DNA of 64,000 nt from contig NZ_JAXCLE010000001.1 of assembly GCF_037027585.1 (NCBI RefSeq), positions 336,873-400,872 of the forward strand, written 5' to 3'. Positions 32,795-41,891 of this stretch are shown piece by piece. The DNA is from Solibacillus ferritrahens (lineage in GTDB: Bacteria; Bacillota; Bacilli; Bacillales_A; Planococcaceae). Numbering within the stretch: the first letter of the stretch is position 1; every line of letters starts with the position of its first letter. The notes beneath the pieces are model-generated. The model saw nothing but the letters and a program-made list of their open reading frames with translations, was not told the origin of the DNA and searched no databases. A program made the translations under genes and the position numbers.

Positions 32795-33082
32795 CTTAAA
32801 CACAGCAAAATATAACGATAGAGACATGCTTTTCGAATGTATTACCAAAGAGAGCTGATGGTTGGTGTAAATCAGTGTATGCTTCGAATTCGCTCCACTC
32901 TTGAATAGAATAGCTGAAATTTATCAGTAGGTTATTCCGTCCCATGCACGTTACGCATATGGATAAGGTTGTACATATATTTTCCGAAATATTATGGCAA
33001 CGAATAAGGGTGGTACCGCGATTTGTTTAATGAATGCCTTTCGCCCCTTACGTTACACGTAAGGGACGGAAGGCTTTTTTTT
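32795..33082 (+). promoter_or_regulatory. T-box riboswitch (serine type) upstream of serA
   Basis: Leader RNA that senses uncharged tRNA. The T-box sequence AAGGGTGGTACCGCG lies at 33006-33020. It is followed by a terminator stem (33036-33074) with eight T. Stem I is recognisable: AGAG/CTCT at its base (32820-32823 with 32898-32901), TTCGAA with TTCGAA above it, and an AGAGAG-containing distal part. In the internal loop between these helices, UCC followed by A (32894-32896) is the likely specifier codon; an overlapping UCG reading would also be serine. The leader predicts read-through into serA when tRNA-Ser is uncharged. Confidence 0.9.
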
Positions 33083-33132
33083 GTTGAATCAATTCAGTAA
33101 ATTAATAAAGAAATTAGAGGAGAGATTTTATT

Positions 33133-34755
33133 ATGACAACAGAAGTAATCGAACAAGATACAAAAACAATTAATGTATTTATTGCAGATCCGCTAAGTGA
33201 TGACGGTATTTTCCCATTACGCCAAGAAACAGAACTAGATTTGAATATTATTGTTGATACAGGTTTAGCACCTGAGGAATTAATGAAAAAAATAGTAGAT
33301 GTTGACGTATTGCTTGTTCGTTCTCAAACTACTGTTACACGCGAAGTAATTGAAAAAGCGAAAAACTTAAAGCTTATTGGTCGTGCTGGTGTAGGTGTTG
33401 ACAACATTGATTTAAATGCAGCAACTGAACATGGAATTATCGTTGTAAATGCCCCAGATGGTAATACAAACTCTGCTGCTGAACATACAATCGCAATGAT
33501 GACGTCACTTGCACGTTTTATTCCACAAGCGTTCAACACATTAAAAAATGGAAAATGGGATCGTAAATCATACGTAGGTGTAGAGCTTAAAAACAAGACA
33601 CTTGGTGTTATCGGTATGGGACGTATCGGGGCAGAAGTAGCCTACCGTGCTAAAGGCCAACGCATGAACGTTATCGCATATGATCCATTCTTAACGGAAG
33701 ACCGTGCAAAAGAATTGGGTATAACAAAGGGTACTGTGGATGAAGTATGTGCTGCAGCTGATTTTGTAACAGTTCATACGCCGTTATTACCAGAAACACG
33801 TAATATCATTAACAAGGAACGTTTTGCAATCATGAAAGACGGTGTTCGCATTATCAACTGTGCGCGCGGCGGCATTATTAACGAAGATGATTTATACGAT
33901 GCTATTGTCGAAGGTAAAGTAGCTGGTGCTGCACTGGACGTATTTGTTCAGGAACCGGCAACAGATCATAAGCTATTAACATTGCCACAAGTCATTGCTA
34001 CACCTCACCTAGGTGCATCTACAGTAGAAGCACAAGAGTCAGTTGCAGTTGACGTATCTAACGACATTATTAAGTTCTTTAAAACAGGTACAGTTACAAA
34101 CCCTGTAAATATGCCATCTATTCCAAAAGAAAAGCTTGCAGAAGTTGAGCCATTCTTTGCATTAGCAGAAAAGCTTGGAAAGTTTTTAATTCAAGTAACA
34201 GAAGAAAGTATTCAGCAATTAAATATTTCTTACGCTGGTGAAGTGGCAAACTTTGATGTTCGCCCATTAACGGCAAATGCTATTAAAGGACTGCTTTCTA
34301 CAAACCACGGCTCTCACGTGAATGATGTCAATGCACGTTATTTAGCTGAACGTATCGGCATTCAAATAAATGAACATAAAACAACAACAGCAAAAGGTTT
34401 TACAAACTTAATTACAGTTGAAATCGTTACTGAAACTGAAACACATACAGTAGCAGGAACTTTATTAAATGGTCTAGGTGCCCGCATTGTAAAAGTTGAA
34501 GGATTTGTAGTAGACGTTATTCCAAACGGAAATCTTCTTTATATTAAAAACCAGGACAAACCAGGTTCAATCGGCCGGGTTGCTACTAAATTAGCTGAAA
34601 AGAACATCAACATTGCAACGATGCAAGTAGGACGCGATCAAATTGGCGGGTCTGCTGTAATGATGCTTGTCGTTGACAATGAAGTGACTACAGAAGATTT
34701 AGTATTCGTAGCACAACTTGAAAACATTGATGAAGTAAAAGCTATTTCTCTTTAA
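33133..34755 (+). CDS. serA: D-3-phosphoglycerate dehydrogenase SerA
   Basis: NAD-dependent first enzyme of serine synthesis. The 540 residues make a long-form SerA: a catalytic domain split around the NAD domain (LGVIGMGRIGAEVA near residue 155), the catalytic Arg region NCARGGIINEDDL, the Glu region and HLGAST with the catalytic His near residue 295. An allosteric substrate-binding domain (about 330-450) and a C-terminal ACT domain (about 465-540, KDKPGSIG-type loop QDKPGSIGRVATKLAEKNINI in pieces) follow. ATG at 33133 follows AGAGGAGAG. Expression is controlled by the serine T-box leader; serC lies 6 kb upstream, so the pathway is clustered but not in one operon. Confidence 0.96.
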   Translation: MTTEVIEQDTKTINVFIADPLSDDGIFPLRQETELDLNIIVDTGLAPEELMKKIVDVDVLLVRSQTTVTREVIEKAKNLKLIGRAGVGVDNIDLNAATEHGIIVVNAPDGNTNSAAEHTIAMMTSLARFIPQAFNTLKNGKWDRKSYVGVELKNKTLGVIGMGRIGAEVAYRAKGQRMNVIAYDPFLTEDRAKELGITKGTVDEVCAAADFVTVHTPLLPETRNIINKERFAIMKDGVRIINCARGGIINEDDLYDAIVEGKVAGAALDVFVQEPATDHKLLTLPQVIATPHLGASTVEAQESVAVDVSNDIIKFFKTGTVTNPVNMPSIPKEKLAEVEPFFALAEKLGKFLIQVTEESIQQLNISYAGEVANFDVRPLTANAIKGLLSTNHGSHVNDVNARYLAERIGIQINEHKTTTAKGFTNLITVEIVTETETHTVAGTLLNGLGARIVKVEGFVVDVIPNGNLLYIKNQDKPGSIGRVATKLAEKNINIATMQVGRDQIGGSAVMMLVVDNEVTTEDLVFVAQLENIDEVKAISL

Positions 34756-34767
34756 ACTTAACTACGG

Positions 34768-34809
34768 GGCTTTGTTAAAGTAAACATTACCTTTAACAAA
34801 GCCTTTCTT
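34768..34809 (+). terminator. Terminator of serA
   Basis: A perfect 13-bp stem (GGCTTTGTTAAAG with CTTTAACAAAGCC) followed by TTTCTT. Confidence 0.85.
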
Positions 34810-35054
34810 CGTATTAAGTATCTTGCCTATGAAATGATCGCAAGGGGTTGCCCCAAAATAGCTTCCCGGATAGCCCCTTTTTTGTTTTCATAATTTTATT
34901 TACAATACATATGTTTAAATGTAATGGTATTTCTTTGTTTTTAGTCAGTACAAATTAATTTAAAGGTTTAGAGAAAGTGAATTAATCTACACTATTTTCT
35001 CCTTTCTACTTTCACTTTACTCGCGCATTTTTATATTACTAAAGGGGAATTAAG

Positions 35055-36317
35055 TTGAAAAAAGTATTCAAATTTTATTTTATGATTTTTTGTTTAATTG
35101 GAGTTTTTACAATAAATATCGAAAGTACTTCTGCTGCTCCTTCAGCCACAATTAAACTAACAACGAAAGAAACCGAAGTATTAGAAGAAAATCTGCAAGA
35201 AAAAATTATTACCTTATCAAAGGCTACCCCTATTATCGTATTATCTGAAACTGAAGGATGGACGAAAATTCAATACAAAACGGTAATCGGCTTTATAAAA
35301 AGTGAATACTTAAAATCGGTTTCTCCCCAATACATGCTCGTTAAATCCCAAAATGAACCCCTTGTTCGCGTAACGAATAAACAACACATCGGGTCTATCG
35401 GAAAACTTTATTTAAATAGTATTGTTGAGCTTTATGGATCTGACTCTACCGACTTTGTATTCATAAAGTACGGTGGCCTGGCAGGGTACGTAAATAAGCA
35501 TGCTCTCATAAAGCCTACAGGAAAAAAGATGACGGTAAAAGCTTCTAAAGGTTTAGTAGTCCGGTCTATCGCTAGCGCCTCGAGTGATGAAATAGGGACT
35601 TTACGTAAAAACAGTAATGTAATGATGTATACTAACATAAAAGGCTGGGCATTTGTCACATCTGATGGTCTATCCGGCTATGTCCCTTTGAGTGGACTAA
35701 CAACTCCTACTCCAAAAGCTGTACCTAAAAATCCTTCCAAACCTAAATCGATACAACCTGTAAGTGAAAAAAGAATAGCATTAACATTTGATGATGGTCC
35801 TCATCCGAAAGTGACGAGGCAAATATTAAAGACACTGGAAAAATATGAAGCAAAAGCTACATTTTTTGTCATCGGCCAAGAAGTGAAGAAGTACCCTGAA
35901 ATTATGAAGGAAGTATATGACGCAGGCCATGAAATTGGCAATCATACATACAATCATGAAAAGCTGACAACATTGTCTCAAAAAGAAGTGAAACACCAAA
36001 TTCAATCAACGGATGAAATTATTAAATCCGTAATTGGTAAAAATGCAACGGTTTTTCGACCACCTTATGGGAGCTATGATGAAACAATTATAAAGCAGTT
36101 AAAAGTACCAAGCGTGATGTGGACTATTGATACACTGGATTGGAAACACCGCGATCCGGAAAAAACGGCGCTTGCTATAGAGGAACAGGTGAACAACGGT
36201 AGCATTATATTAATGCACGATATTCACCAAGCAACTGCAGATGCTTTAGAAACAATACTTGAAGAGTTACAAAAGCAAGGCTATACATTTGTAACAGTTT
36301 CAGAATTACTAAAGTAA
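35055..36317 (+). CDS. Secreted polysaccharide deacetylase with SH3-like repeats
   Basis: An exported cell-wall or glycan-modifying enzyme. The signal peptide (about 1-27, ending ESTSAA) is followed by three SH3-like repeats (about 30-90, 93-155 and 157-218; for example SEGWTKIQ-like and GLVVRSIASASSDEIGTL), a Pro/Lys-rich linker and a NodB-type deacetylase domain (about 236-420). The deacetylase motifs are complete: TFDDGPHP with the catalytic Asp, GNHTYNHE with the metal His residues, RPPYGSYD, TIDTLDW and ILMHD. It starts with TTG at 35055 after AAAGGGGA. Likely substrates are peptidoglycan or chitin-like oligomers. It is monocistronic between terminators. Confidence 0.92.
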   Translation: MKKVFKFYFMIFCLIGVFTINIESTSAAPSATIKLTTKETEVLEENLQEKIITLSKATPIIVLSETEGWTKIQYKTVIGFIKSEYLKSVSPQYMLVKSQNEPLVRVTNKQHIGSIGKLYLNSIVELYGSDSTDFVFIKYGGLAGYVNKHALIKPTGKKMTVKASKGLVVRSIASASSDEIGTLRKNSNVMMYTNIKGWAFVTSDGLSGYVPLSGLTTPTPKAVPKNPSKPKSIQPVSEKRIALTFDDGPHPKVTRQILKTLEKYEAKATFFVIGQEVKKYPEIMKEVYDAGHEIGNHTYNHEKLTTLSQKEVKHQIQSTDEIIKSVIGKNATVFRPPYGSYDETIIKQLKVPSVMWTIDTLDWKHRDPEKTALAIEEQVNNGSIILMHDIHQATADALETILEELQKQGYTFVTVSELLK

Positions 36318-36350
36318 TGATCTGAACTGTTCATAAAAATTGACCAAACA

Positions 36351-36390
36351 AAAAGCATCGCAAACTATTAAAAACTTTGCGATGCTTTTT
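36351..36390. terminator. Terminator of the deacetylase gene
   Basis: A 14-bp stem (AAAAGCATCGCAAA with TTTGCGATGCTTTT) followed by T; it may also serve the convergent gene ending at 36415. Confidence 0.85.
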
Positions 36391-36414
36391 ATTGTGTTTT
36401 CTATACTGTTTATT

Positions 36415-36789
36415 TTAATTGAACGATTTTAAATGTAGGAAGGTCAATTGCTTATTCATAGGTATTGACTCGATTTCTTGAAATGTAATAGAAGAGTAGC
36501 CATTGCCTTGTGTCACAGCGAATGCTGCAATTACAACTAAAAACAACATACCCACTGCAATAAAAGCCGATAAAACCCTGTGTGCCTTTTGCATCTCAAT
36601 ATTGGAATGCTGTCTCTTTTTATTGCGTATGAGTTGGAAGAAGCGGTCTTCGTTATTAGGTAAAGTAAGTACATGTTCGCAAGCTAAACAAAGATGTGCC
36701 GTATGATGATTTAATGTCACCCTATTCAATTGGATAAATTCATTTGTACGGTTACAGTTTTCACAGCGATATGTATTAATATTTCCCAT
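36415..36789 (-). CDS. Zinc-ribbon plus single-helix membrane protein, unknown
   Basis: I do not recognise this protein. The N-terminus has two CxxC pairs (Cys9/Cys12 and Cys34/Cys37; CENC...CLAC), a likely zinc ribbon, with two His between them. A basic stretch RNKKRQ is followed by one membrane helix (about 73-93) and a short tail of about 30 residues that would be outside if the ribbon is cytoplasmic. The design of cytoplasmic ribbon, single helix and short outer tail recalls small anti-sigma or sensor proteins, but no sigma gene is adjacent. A GGTTCTTCC-complement ribosome site (AGAAAGAGG) precedes the start. Confidence 0.65.
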   Translation of the reverse strand: MGNINTYRCENCNRTNEFIQLNRVTLNHHTAHLCLACEHVLTLPNNEDRFFQLIRNKKRQHSNIEMQKAHRVLSAFIAVGMLFLVVIAAFAVTQGNGYSSITFQEIESIPMNKQLTFLHLKSFN

Positions 36790-36861
36790 AGGAAGAACCT
36801 CTTTCTTTAGTTTTTTATTAATATGATAACATAAATATTCAGAAAATTCATTTTATAAACG

Positions 36862-36894
36862 AAATAAAAACGCACCGAATGAACAGTGCGTTTT
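36862..36894 (-). terminator. Terminator of the HAD hydrolase gene
   Basis: On the minus strand, AAAACGCAC pairs with GTGCGTTTT and continues into T-rich sequence, just after the stop at 36901. Confidence 0.75.
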
Positions 36895-36900
36895 GAAAAT

Positions 36901-37689
36901 TTATATTGTTTTTAATAACTGTAAAAACTCAGTTAATGATGTAACTTCAAAAGTTGGCACTACATCGGGATTTTTTGGTTTGTTTTCACGGTTAATCCAA
37001 ACGTTCCGTATGCCGACACGAGATGAACCTAAAATATCAGTCATTAAGTTATCACCAACCATAATGGCTTCATCTTTTGTCAAACTTGCTTTGTCCATAA
37101 CAAATTCGAAAATAGAAGCATCTGGCTTACCTTTACCAAAATCCCCTGAAATAATGATATGGTCAAAATAAGGGACAATTTCAGGTGTAATCTCCAGCTT
37201 TAAATTTTGTAGGCTTGGTGCCCCATTTGTAAGTAAAATTAGCTCGTATTTCCCTTTTAATTGATCTAACACCTCAAAAGTATCTTCATAGAAAAACGGG
37301 GCTTTTTTACGTTCTTCAACAAAACGCTCTCCCAGTTCCGCGCCTAGCTCAGCATCTTCAATCCCTACTGCCGCTAAACCGTTTGTCCAAGCTTGGGCAC
37401 GATATGCAGGCACAATTTCCTTCATCTGTTGAAATTGTGGTGTAGGGTCATCAAATGTCCCCCAAAGCCCCTCAAATGGGTTTATTCCGATTAAGACAGT
37501 GTAGTCGTATGTAGGATAGCTTTCATACAATCCACGTGCCGCTACTTTGACCGCCTCTTCCAATTCACGAGAGTTTACATTTTTTATAGTCGCTGCATAG
37601 TCACACGTTTTTTCAAATGCCGTTTTTACAGATTTTTGATCAAATAATAAAGTATCATCTAAATCGAATATAATTGTTTTGATTGCCAT
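36901..37689 (-). CDS. HAD-superfamily phosphatase (YjjG-type nucleotidase)
   Basis: HAD-like hydrolase with an inserted helical cap. Motif I is IIFDLDDTLLFD (nucleophile Asp in DLDDT), motif II is LILLTNGAPSLQ, and motifs III and IV are in DFGKGKPDASIF and EAIMVGDNLMTDILG. This pattern and the length of about 262 residues fit the YjjG/YfnB group, which removes phosphate from non-canonical pyrimidine nucleotides. The start chosen is ATG at 37689 (MAIKTIIFDL), 7 bases after AGGAG; the longer frame to 37734 adds an unlikely extension. Confidence 0.88.
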   Translation of the reverse strand: MAIKTIIFDLDDTLLFDQKSVKTAFEKTCDYAATIKNVNSRELEEAVKVAARGLYESYPTYDYTVLIGINPFEGLWGTFDDPTPQFQQMKEIVPAYRAQAWTNGLAAVGIEDAELGAELGERFVEERKKAPFFYEDTFEVLDQLKGKYELILLTNGAPSLQNLKLEITPEIVPYFDHIIISGDFGKGKPDASIFEFVMDKASLTKDEAIMVGDNLMTDILGSSRVGIRNVWINRENKPKNPDVVPTFEVTSLTEFLQLLKTI

Positions 37690-37804
37690 TGTTATGCTCC
37701 TAAAATTAATATATGTACCCATATATTCTACCATATAGAAGCATGTAGTTTCCGATACTTTTTGATTTTTCTAACTTTTTAAAACAACCGTTTATGTGCC
37801 TCAA

Positions 37805-38053
37805 TTATTCGTGCTTACTCCTTAGTTGCTCTAATAAATTATTCACTCGCTGTTTTTGGTCAGCTGTTTCTTCAGGTAATAATTTAATCGTGTACGCAAA
37901 GCCATCATCTTGAATGTTTACAATATCGCCTTCTTTCACCTCTATTGAAATTTCATCACGGTGGATCAGAAGTTGTTCCATTTCTTCAGGGCGTTTTAAA
38001 AAAATTGCATAATCGCCATCAAATCGATCTAGCGTATATTTATCGTAATTCAC
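37805..38053 (-). CDS. DUF3006 domain protein
   Basis: An 82-residue protein matching DUF3006 (YTLDRFDGDYAIFL, then EGDIVNIQDDGFAYTIKLLPEET). DUF3006 proteins are often encoded directly after ComEC-like metallo-beta-lactamase hydrolases. Here the sequence upstream on the same strand (38054-38310) holds only short broken coding-like fragments, so the usual partner may have been lost. AAGGGGAG precedes the start. Function unknown. Confidence 0.85.
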   Translation of the reverse strand: MNYDKYTLDRFDGDYAIFLKRPEEMEQLLIHRDEISIEVKEGDIVNIQDDGFAYTIKLLPEETADQKQRVNNLLEQLRSKHE

Positions 38054-38059
38054 TTACAA

Positions 38060-38310
38060 TCTCCCCTTTCGCTCAATTATTAATTTCGCATTGCTTTCAA
38101 AAAATATTAGCTACCAGCTGTAATGTGACTGTTTAAAATCACAAAAGTTTCTTCATACGCATCTTTACTTACAAGCTGACTTAGTCATTGCTATTGCTAG
38201 TGTATTTGGCAATGAGATTCAACTCGTTGCCCCCAGTACACTACTGTGCATCTATTTCATATGTTACCCCATCTAGTGTGATGACAATCGTTCCTGCTTC
38301 TCCACTCGGT
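38060..38310 (-). other. Gene-free stretch with possible remnants of a lost gene
   Basis: No intact reading frame. On the minus strand, two short fragments read like protein: LPSGEAGTIVITLDGVTYEI ending at a stop near 38239, and VSKDAYEETFVILNSHITAGS ending just before the DUF3006 ribosome site. They lie in different frames. This could be a decayed gene or chance. Confidence 0.25.
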
Positions 38311-38320
38311 AAAAAACAAC

Positions 38321-38357
38321 AAATAGCACATGCCTCAAGAAAGTGGCTGTGCTATTT
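38321..38357 (-). terminator. Terminator of hemZ
   Basis: AAATAGCACA pairs with TGTGCTATTT, with inner GCC/GGC pairs; on the minus strand it is followed by GTTGTTTTTT. It starts 17 bases after the hemZ stop. Confidence 0.75.
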
Positions 38358-38373
38358 GTAATGGTCCTAGATA

Positions 38374-39876
38374 TTAAGAATATAGCTCATCTAAAATTGC
38401 TATTTTCTTTGCAATAGACTCTTCAAATGTCAGAATGTATGCGGCAGGATCTTTCGGATTGTGGAACTGTGTAATCTTGCCGGTAGTTGGATGCACAAAC
38501 TTCGAGGATGCTCCACAGCCAATACCTAAAATTGTTTGCACTTCTTCCATTATGACGATGTTGTATATAGATTCTTCTTTCGGTTTACAATAGCCGACAT
38601 TTTCTAAATTACCTAGAATATTTTTCTGGCGGTATAAATAATAAGGAACATAGCCATTTTCAGCTGTCCAATCGGTTGCCATCTGCATCATTTCCCCAAC
38701 TGTCTCACGGTCGGCAACTTTATACTTATCCTTATTTCGAGTCATTTCAGATGCACGTTTAAAGCTCAGTGTATGAACAGTTAAGCTTTCAGGTTGCATT
38801 TTGGCAGATTCCGCTAATGAGTTCTGAAATTCTTCAATTCCTTCATTTGGCAAGCCAATAATTAAATCCATATTAATATTGTTCATACCAGAATTGCGTG
38901 ACAGCCAAAACTTCTCTACTGTTTCTTCAACAGTATGATGGCGGCCAATCGCTTTTAATGTTTCCTGCGTATAGCTTTGCGGGTTAACGGAAATACGGTC
39001 AATGCCCCATTTTTTCAGCACTTCGATTTTTTCCGGCGTAATTGTATCCGGGCGTCCTGCCTCTACTGTTATTTCTCGGATAGACTCAGGATTTGGGAAT
39101 GCATCAAACATTGTTTGATATAATGCATCCATTTCATGCGCCTCAATAGAAGTTGGTGTGCCCCCGCCCCAGTAAATCGAAGTAATGCGCATATTTTTTT
39201 CTGTCAGCCATTTCCCCATTTCACGTAGCTCAATGTGAAGGCCATCGATAAATTTCTCTACGCGGCCTGCCTTACGATTTGATTGGATCGCATAGGCCGG
39301 GAATGTACAATAAGCACACATTGTCGGACAAAACGGGACCCCAATATAAATTGAAATTTCCTTTCCAAGCTCATCCAAATCAGGAATAATCGTAAGTTGT
39401 CGCTCGACAATCGCTTTCATTAACGATATCTTTTGATCTGAAATTCGGTAATCCTCTTTTAATACCGCGGCAATTTGCTCATCGTTCATACCGGCTTTAC
39501 GATATTTATGATAAAGCTTTGTTGGACGTACTCCTGTCAGTATCCCCCATTGCTGTACCATACCTGAATATTGTTCAAGTACATCAAGCATGACATGTGA
39601 CAATGCACGTTTCATTCGGATATTTTGCTCTTTCTCTGTGCCTTCTGTCGTATACTGAATGGAATAATCACTCGTGTATTCTTGACCATCCACTAATAGT
39701 TTGGCATAAGTGGAAATCATAAAATTTTCATCGATTGCCTTGTTAAATTCAATCGACATATCCGAACCGTCCTGCTCAATTTGAATAACGGAGTCTTCGT
39801 AAAATAAATTTGCTATATGATTAAGAACACGAGTCCAATCTTCTTTAAACTGCTCATTTATATGAATTGTTTTCAT
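38374..39876 (-). CDS. hemZ: Radical SAM coproporphyrinogen dehydrogenase HemZ
   Basis: Oxygen-independent coproporphyrinogen III oxidase-like radical SAM enzyme. The cluster motif CPTMCAYC (near residue 184, GVPFCPTMCAYCTF) binds the [4Fe-4S] cluster with SAM. It is followed by YWGGGTPTSIEAHEMD and RISVNPQSY, typical of the HemN/HemZ family. A specific N-terminal domain of about 165 residues distinguishes HemZ from HemN. The 500 residues match B. subtilis HemZ (501). Its in vivo role in organisms using the coproporphyrin pathway is debated. It is monocistronic and far from hemEHY. Confidence 0.93.
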   Translation of the reverse strand: MKTIHINEQFKEDWTRVLNHIANLFYEDSVIQIEQDGSDMSIEFNKAIDENFMISTYAKLLVDGQEYTSDYSIQYTTEGTEKEQNIRMKRALSHVMLDVLEQYSGMVQQWGILTGVRPTKLYHKYRKAGMNDEQIAAVLKEDYRISDQKISLMKAIVERQLTIIPDLDELGKEISIYIGVPFCPTMCAYCTFPAYAIQSNRKAGRVEKFIDGLHIELREMGKWLTEKNMRITSIYWGGGTPTSIEAHEMDALYQTMFDAFPNPESIREITVEAGRPDTITPEKIEVLKKWGIDRISVNPQSYTQETLKAIGRHHTVEETVEKFWLSRNSGMNNINMDLIIGLPNEGIEEFQNSLAESAKMQPESLTVHTLSFKRASEMTRNKDKYKVADRETVGEMMQMATDWTAENGYVPYYLYRQKNILGNLENVGYCKPKEESIYNIVIMEEVQTILGIGCGASSKFVHPTTGKITQFHNPKDPAAYILTFEESIAKKIAILDELYS

Positions 39877-40019
39877 ATCATTTCTCTACCTTCTTAATTT
39901 TAAATAATAAAAATCTATCTCATTGTAACAAAAAAACCACTATAAAAGAAAAATGAAATATTACATATATTATTCGATGCTTTTTATTAAACAAGCTTTC
40001 TCGTGACAATTGCAAAGTT

Positions 40020-40050
40020 AAAAAGAGGCGCACAACAAATTGTGCACCCC
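40020..40050 (-). terminator. Terminator of yheBA
   Basis: GAGGCGCACAA pairs with TTGTGCACCCC (with a G-T pair and one mismatch) over a 4-base loop; T-run on the minus strand. Confidence 0.7.
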
Positions 40051-40057
40051 TTCCTTT

Positions 40058-40402
40058 TTATAATCCATCGTATAATGATTGGATTGGCTGTGTAATAATG
40101 CGATTAATTTCTTGAATCACAGCACTTAACGCCATTTCAGCTTCTAACATTTCTAAAATTTTTACATTTTGTTGAGCTAGTTGCGCTGTTTTCTGTAAAA
40201 AAACATATTCTTCTTCAGTAATCTCTTCACCAGCATTTTGTTTATCTTGCATCTTCAATTGAACATCACGGAAGTTTGTAAACAATACCTTTGCCTCTTC
40301 ATCTTCACGTACTGTCTCTACTGCCTTTTGTAAATTTTGAAACTCATCTGTCTTGCGGAATGTTGCTTCCAGTTTATTAATATCTTCATAAATATTGATC
40401 AT
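40058..40402 (-). CDS. yheA: YlbF/YmcA-like protein YheA
   Basis: A helical 114-residue protein of the YheA/YlbF/YmcA group (MINIYEDINKLEATFRKTDEF... ending IIQEINRIITQPIQSLYDG in pieces such as NRIITQPIQSLY). YlbF and YmcA modulate RNase Y activity in B. subtilis; YheA is a paralogue of unknown role. It lies 22 bases after yheB on the same strand, the B. subtilis order. Confidence 0.9.
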   Translation of the reverse strand: MINIYEDINKLEATFRKTDEFQNLQKAVETVREDEEAKVLFTNFRDVQLKMQDKQNAGEEITEEEYVFLQKTAQLAQQNVKILEMLEAEMALSAVIQEINRIITQPIQSLYDGL

Positions 40403-40424
40403 GTAATAATCCTACTTTCTAATT

Positions 40425-41570
40425 TTAGTTCGTCATAAAGACGATTAACGCTTGAATGATCCCGACAAGACCACCTATAATACCGCCCAGCCATGTAATT
40501 AATTTTAACTCTTTACTAATAATACCTAGTACGAGCTCTTCTAATTTGGCAATCGGGAATGAATCTACTTGCTCACGTACAACTCCAGCTAAATTTAGAC
40601 GCTTTAATACGTCTTCGATTTTTGCTTCAGCAGATAAAAATGCTTTATCCATTATTTTCGGGAGTAAATCATTAGTAGCCCACTCTTTCCCTTTTGGCCA
40701 ATAGTCATTAATTGTTTTATCCAGGCGTGCTTCCAATGCAAGTGCATTTCTTGCATAGCTTTGGACATTAGCTTCAATCGTATCAAAATTTACATCATTC
40801 ATAAAGTCCATTGCTGGGCGATTTTTAATTTTTTCCCATTCTGCTATGAAAATTCGGTGTAAAAGTGAAGCTGTTCCAGGCGCCTGTAGAAATTTTATGA
40901 GTTCACGTTGCACTTTATCAACCAATGATGATGAATCTCCTAAAAACATCTGTATCATCCCGCCAAATGACCCTTTCGTCGATAAGAAATCATCCAGCAT
41001 ATTTTTGATTGTCATCGTACCTTCTGGTGACGAGAAGTAATCTTCACCCTTCTTCAAAATCTGTATGACTGCTTCATCAATTTTCCGGTCCAATACTGGC
41101 TCCAAATCATTAGGCAATAATTCTCGAATTGACTTCGTAGATAATGTATTTTTCACTGACATAAATTGAGTATGAATAATGTCGTTAACTTTTCCTTCAA
41201 TTGATTGTGGTAATTGTGTAAAACCAGCTAAACGAATCCAATCATTAATTGTTTTTTCGTTTGTAAATACTTCTTGTGCTACTTTATTCTGTGCGTAGGT
41301 TAAAACATTTGTGCGAATTTCCTCGGATAAAAATTTCTTTTTAATCGTTTCAGGTGTCAGTAAATACTCTGAAACTGTTTTTCCTAGCTGAATCGCCAAA
41401 TCTTCCCGACGTTTTGGAATTAATCCCGGCGTCAATGGCAGCTTCCACTTTTTAAAGTATAGTGGCTTGTACGGTCTAAATAACATCTTAATCGCCATAT
41501 AGTTTGTCGCTGCACCAACGGCAGCCCCTACAACACCTAGCAGGAATAATAGCGAAATAAATTCTCCCAT
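40425..41570 (-). CDS. yheB: DUF445 membrane protein YheB
   Basis: A DUF445 family protein with one membrane helix at each end (about 4-25 and 355-378) and a long helical middle, containing the family stretch NYMAIKMLFRPYKP followed by PGLIPKRREDLA. The start chosen is ATG at 41570 (MGEFISLLFLLG), about 8 bases after AGAAAGAG; the GTG at 41579 overlaps that site. In B. subtilis YheB has been linked to spores, but its role is unclear. It is co-transcribed with yheA. Confidence 0.9.
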   Translation of the reverse strand: MGEFISLLFLLGVVGAAVGAATNYMAIKMLFRPYKPLYFKKWKLPLTPGLIPKRREDLAIQLGKTVSEYLLTPETIKKKFLSEEIRTNVLTYAQNKVAQEVFTNEKTINDWIRLAGFTQLPQSIEGKVNDIIHTQFMSVKNTLSTKSIRELLPNDLEPVLDRKIDEAVIQILKKGEDYFSSPEGTMTIKNMLDDFLSTKGSFGGMIQMFLGDSSSLVDKVQRELIKFLQAPGTASLLHRIFIAEWEKIKNRPAMDFMNDVNFDTIEANVQSYARNALALEARLDKTINDYWPKGKEWATNDLLPKIMDKAFLSAEAKIEDVLKRLNLAGVVREQVDSFPIAKLEELVLGIISKELKLITWLGGIIGGLVGIIQALIVFMTN

Positions 41571-41677
41571 TTTGCTCACTCTTTCTTCATCATGTGTATG
41601 TTCTATTATTAATTTTTTAAAAGATAAATTGCAACAATGTACTACTTTCTGTACGATTAAATAGGGAGGGAAGTTTC

Positions 41678-41887
41678 ATGATTCAACATTTTAGCTATAA
41701 GCCCCTATTTGAAAACAGTCAAATTCCGGGCTGGTCAATTAGTTTCTTCTTTGAGCAGAAACGTTATGCAGCAGAGTATTATAAAGATGGCAGTATTCAA
41801 TTTATTGGTGAAAGTCCGTCAGAAGAACAAAGGGAAAAAATCGAAAAAATGATACATGAATTAATGCTTTTCCATGTATATGAATAA
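41678..41887 (+). CDS. yheE: YheE family protein
   Basis: A 69-residue soluble protein (HFSYKPLFENSQIPGWSISFFF..., then KMIHELMLFHVYE) of the YheE family of Bacillales. Function unknown. GGGAGGGAAG precedes ATG. It is divergent from yheB and followed by a very strong hairpin; the neighbourhood is conserved with B. subtilis. Confidence 0.85.
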   Translation: MIQHFSYKPLFENSQIPGWSISFFFEQKRYAAEYYKDGSIQFIGESPSEEQREKIEKMIHELMLFHVYE

Positions 41888-41891
41888 AAAA

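Noticed and set aside
34842..34880. Second terminator or riboswitch after serA (AAGGGG ... CCCCTTTTTT)
   Set aside because: The stem is only 6-7 pairs over a long loop, and a strong serA terminator already precedes it.
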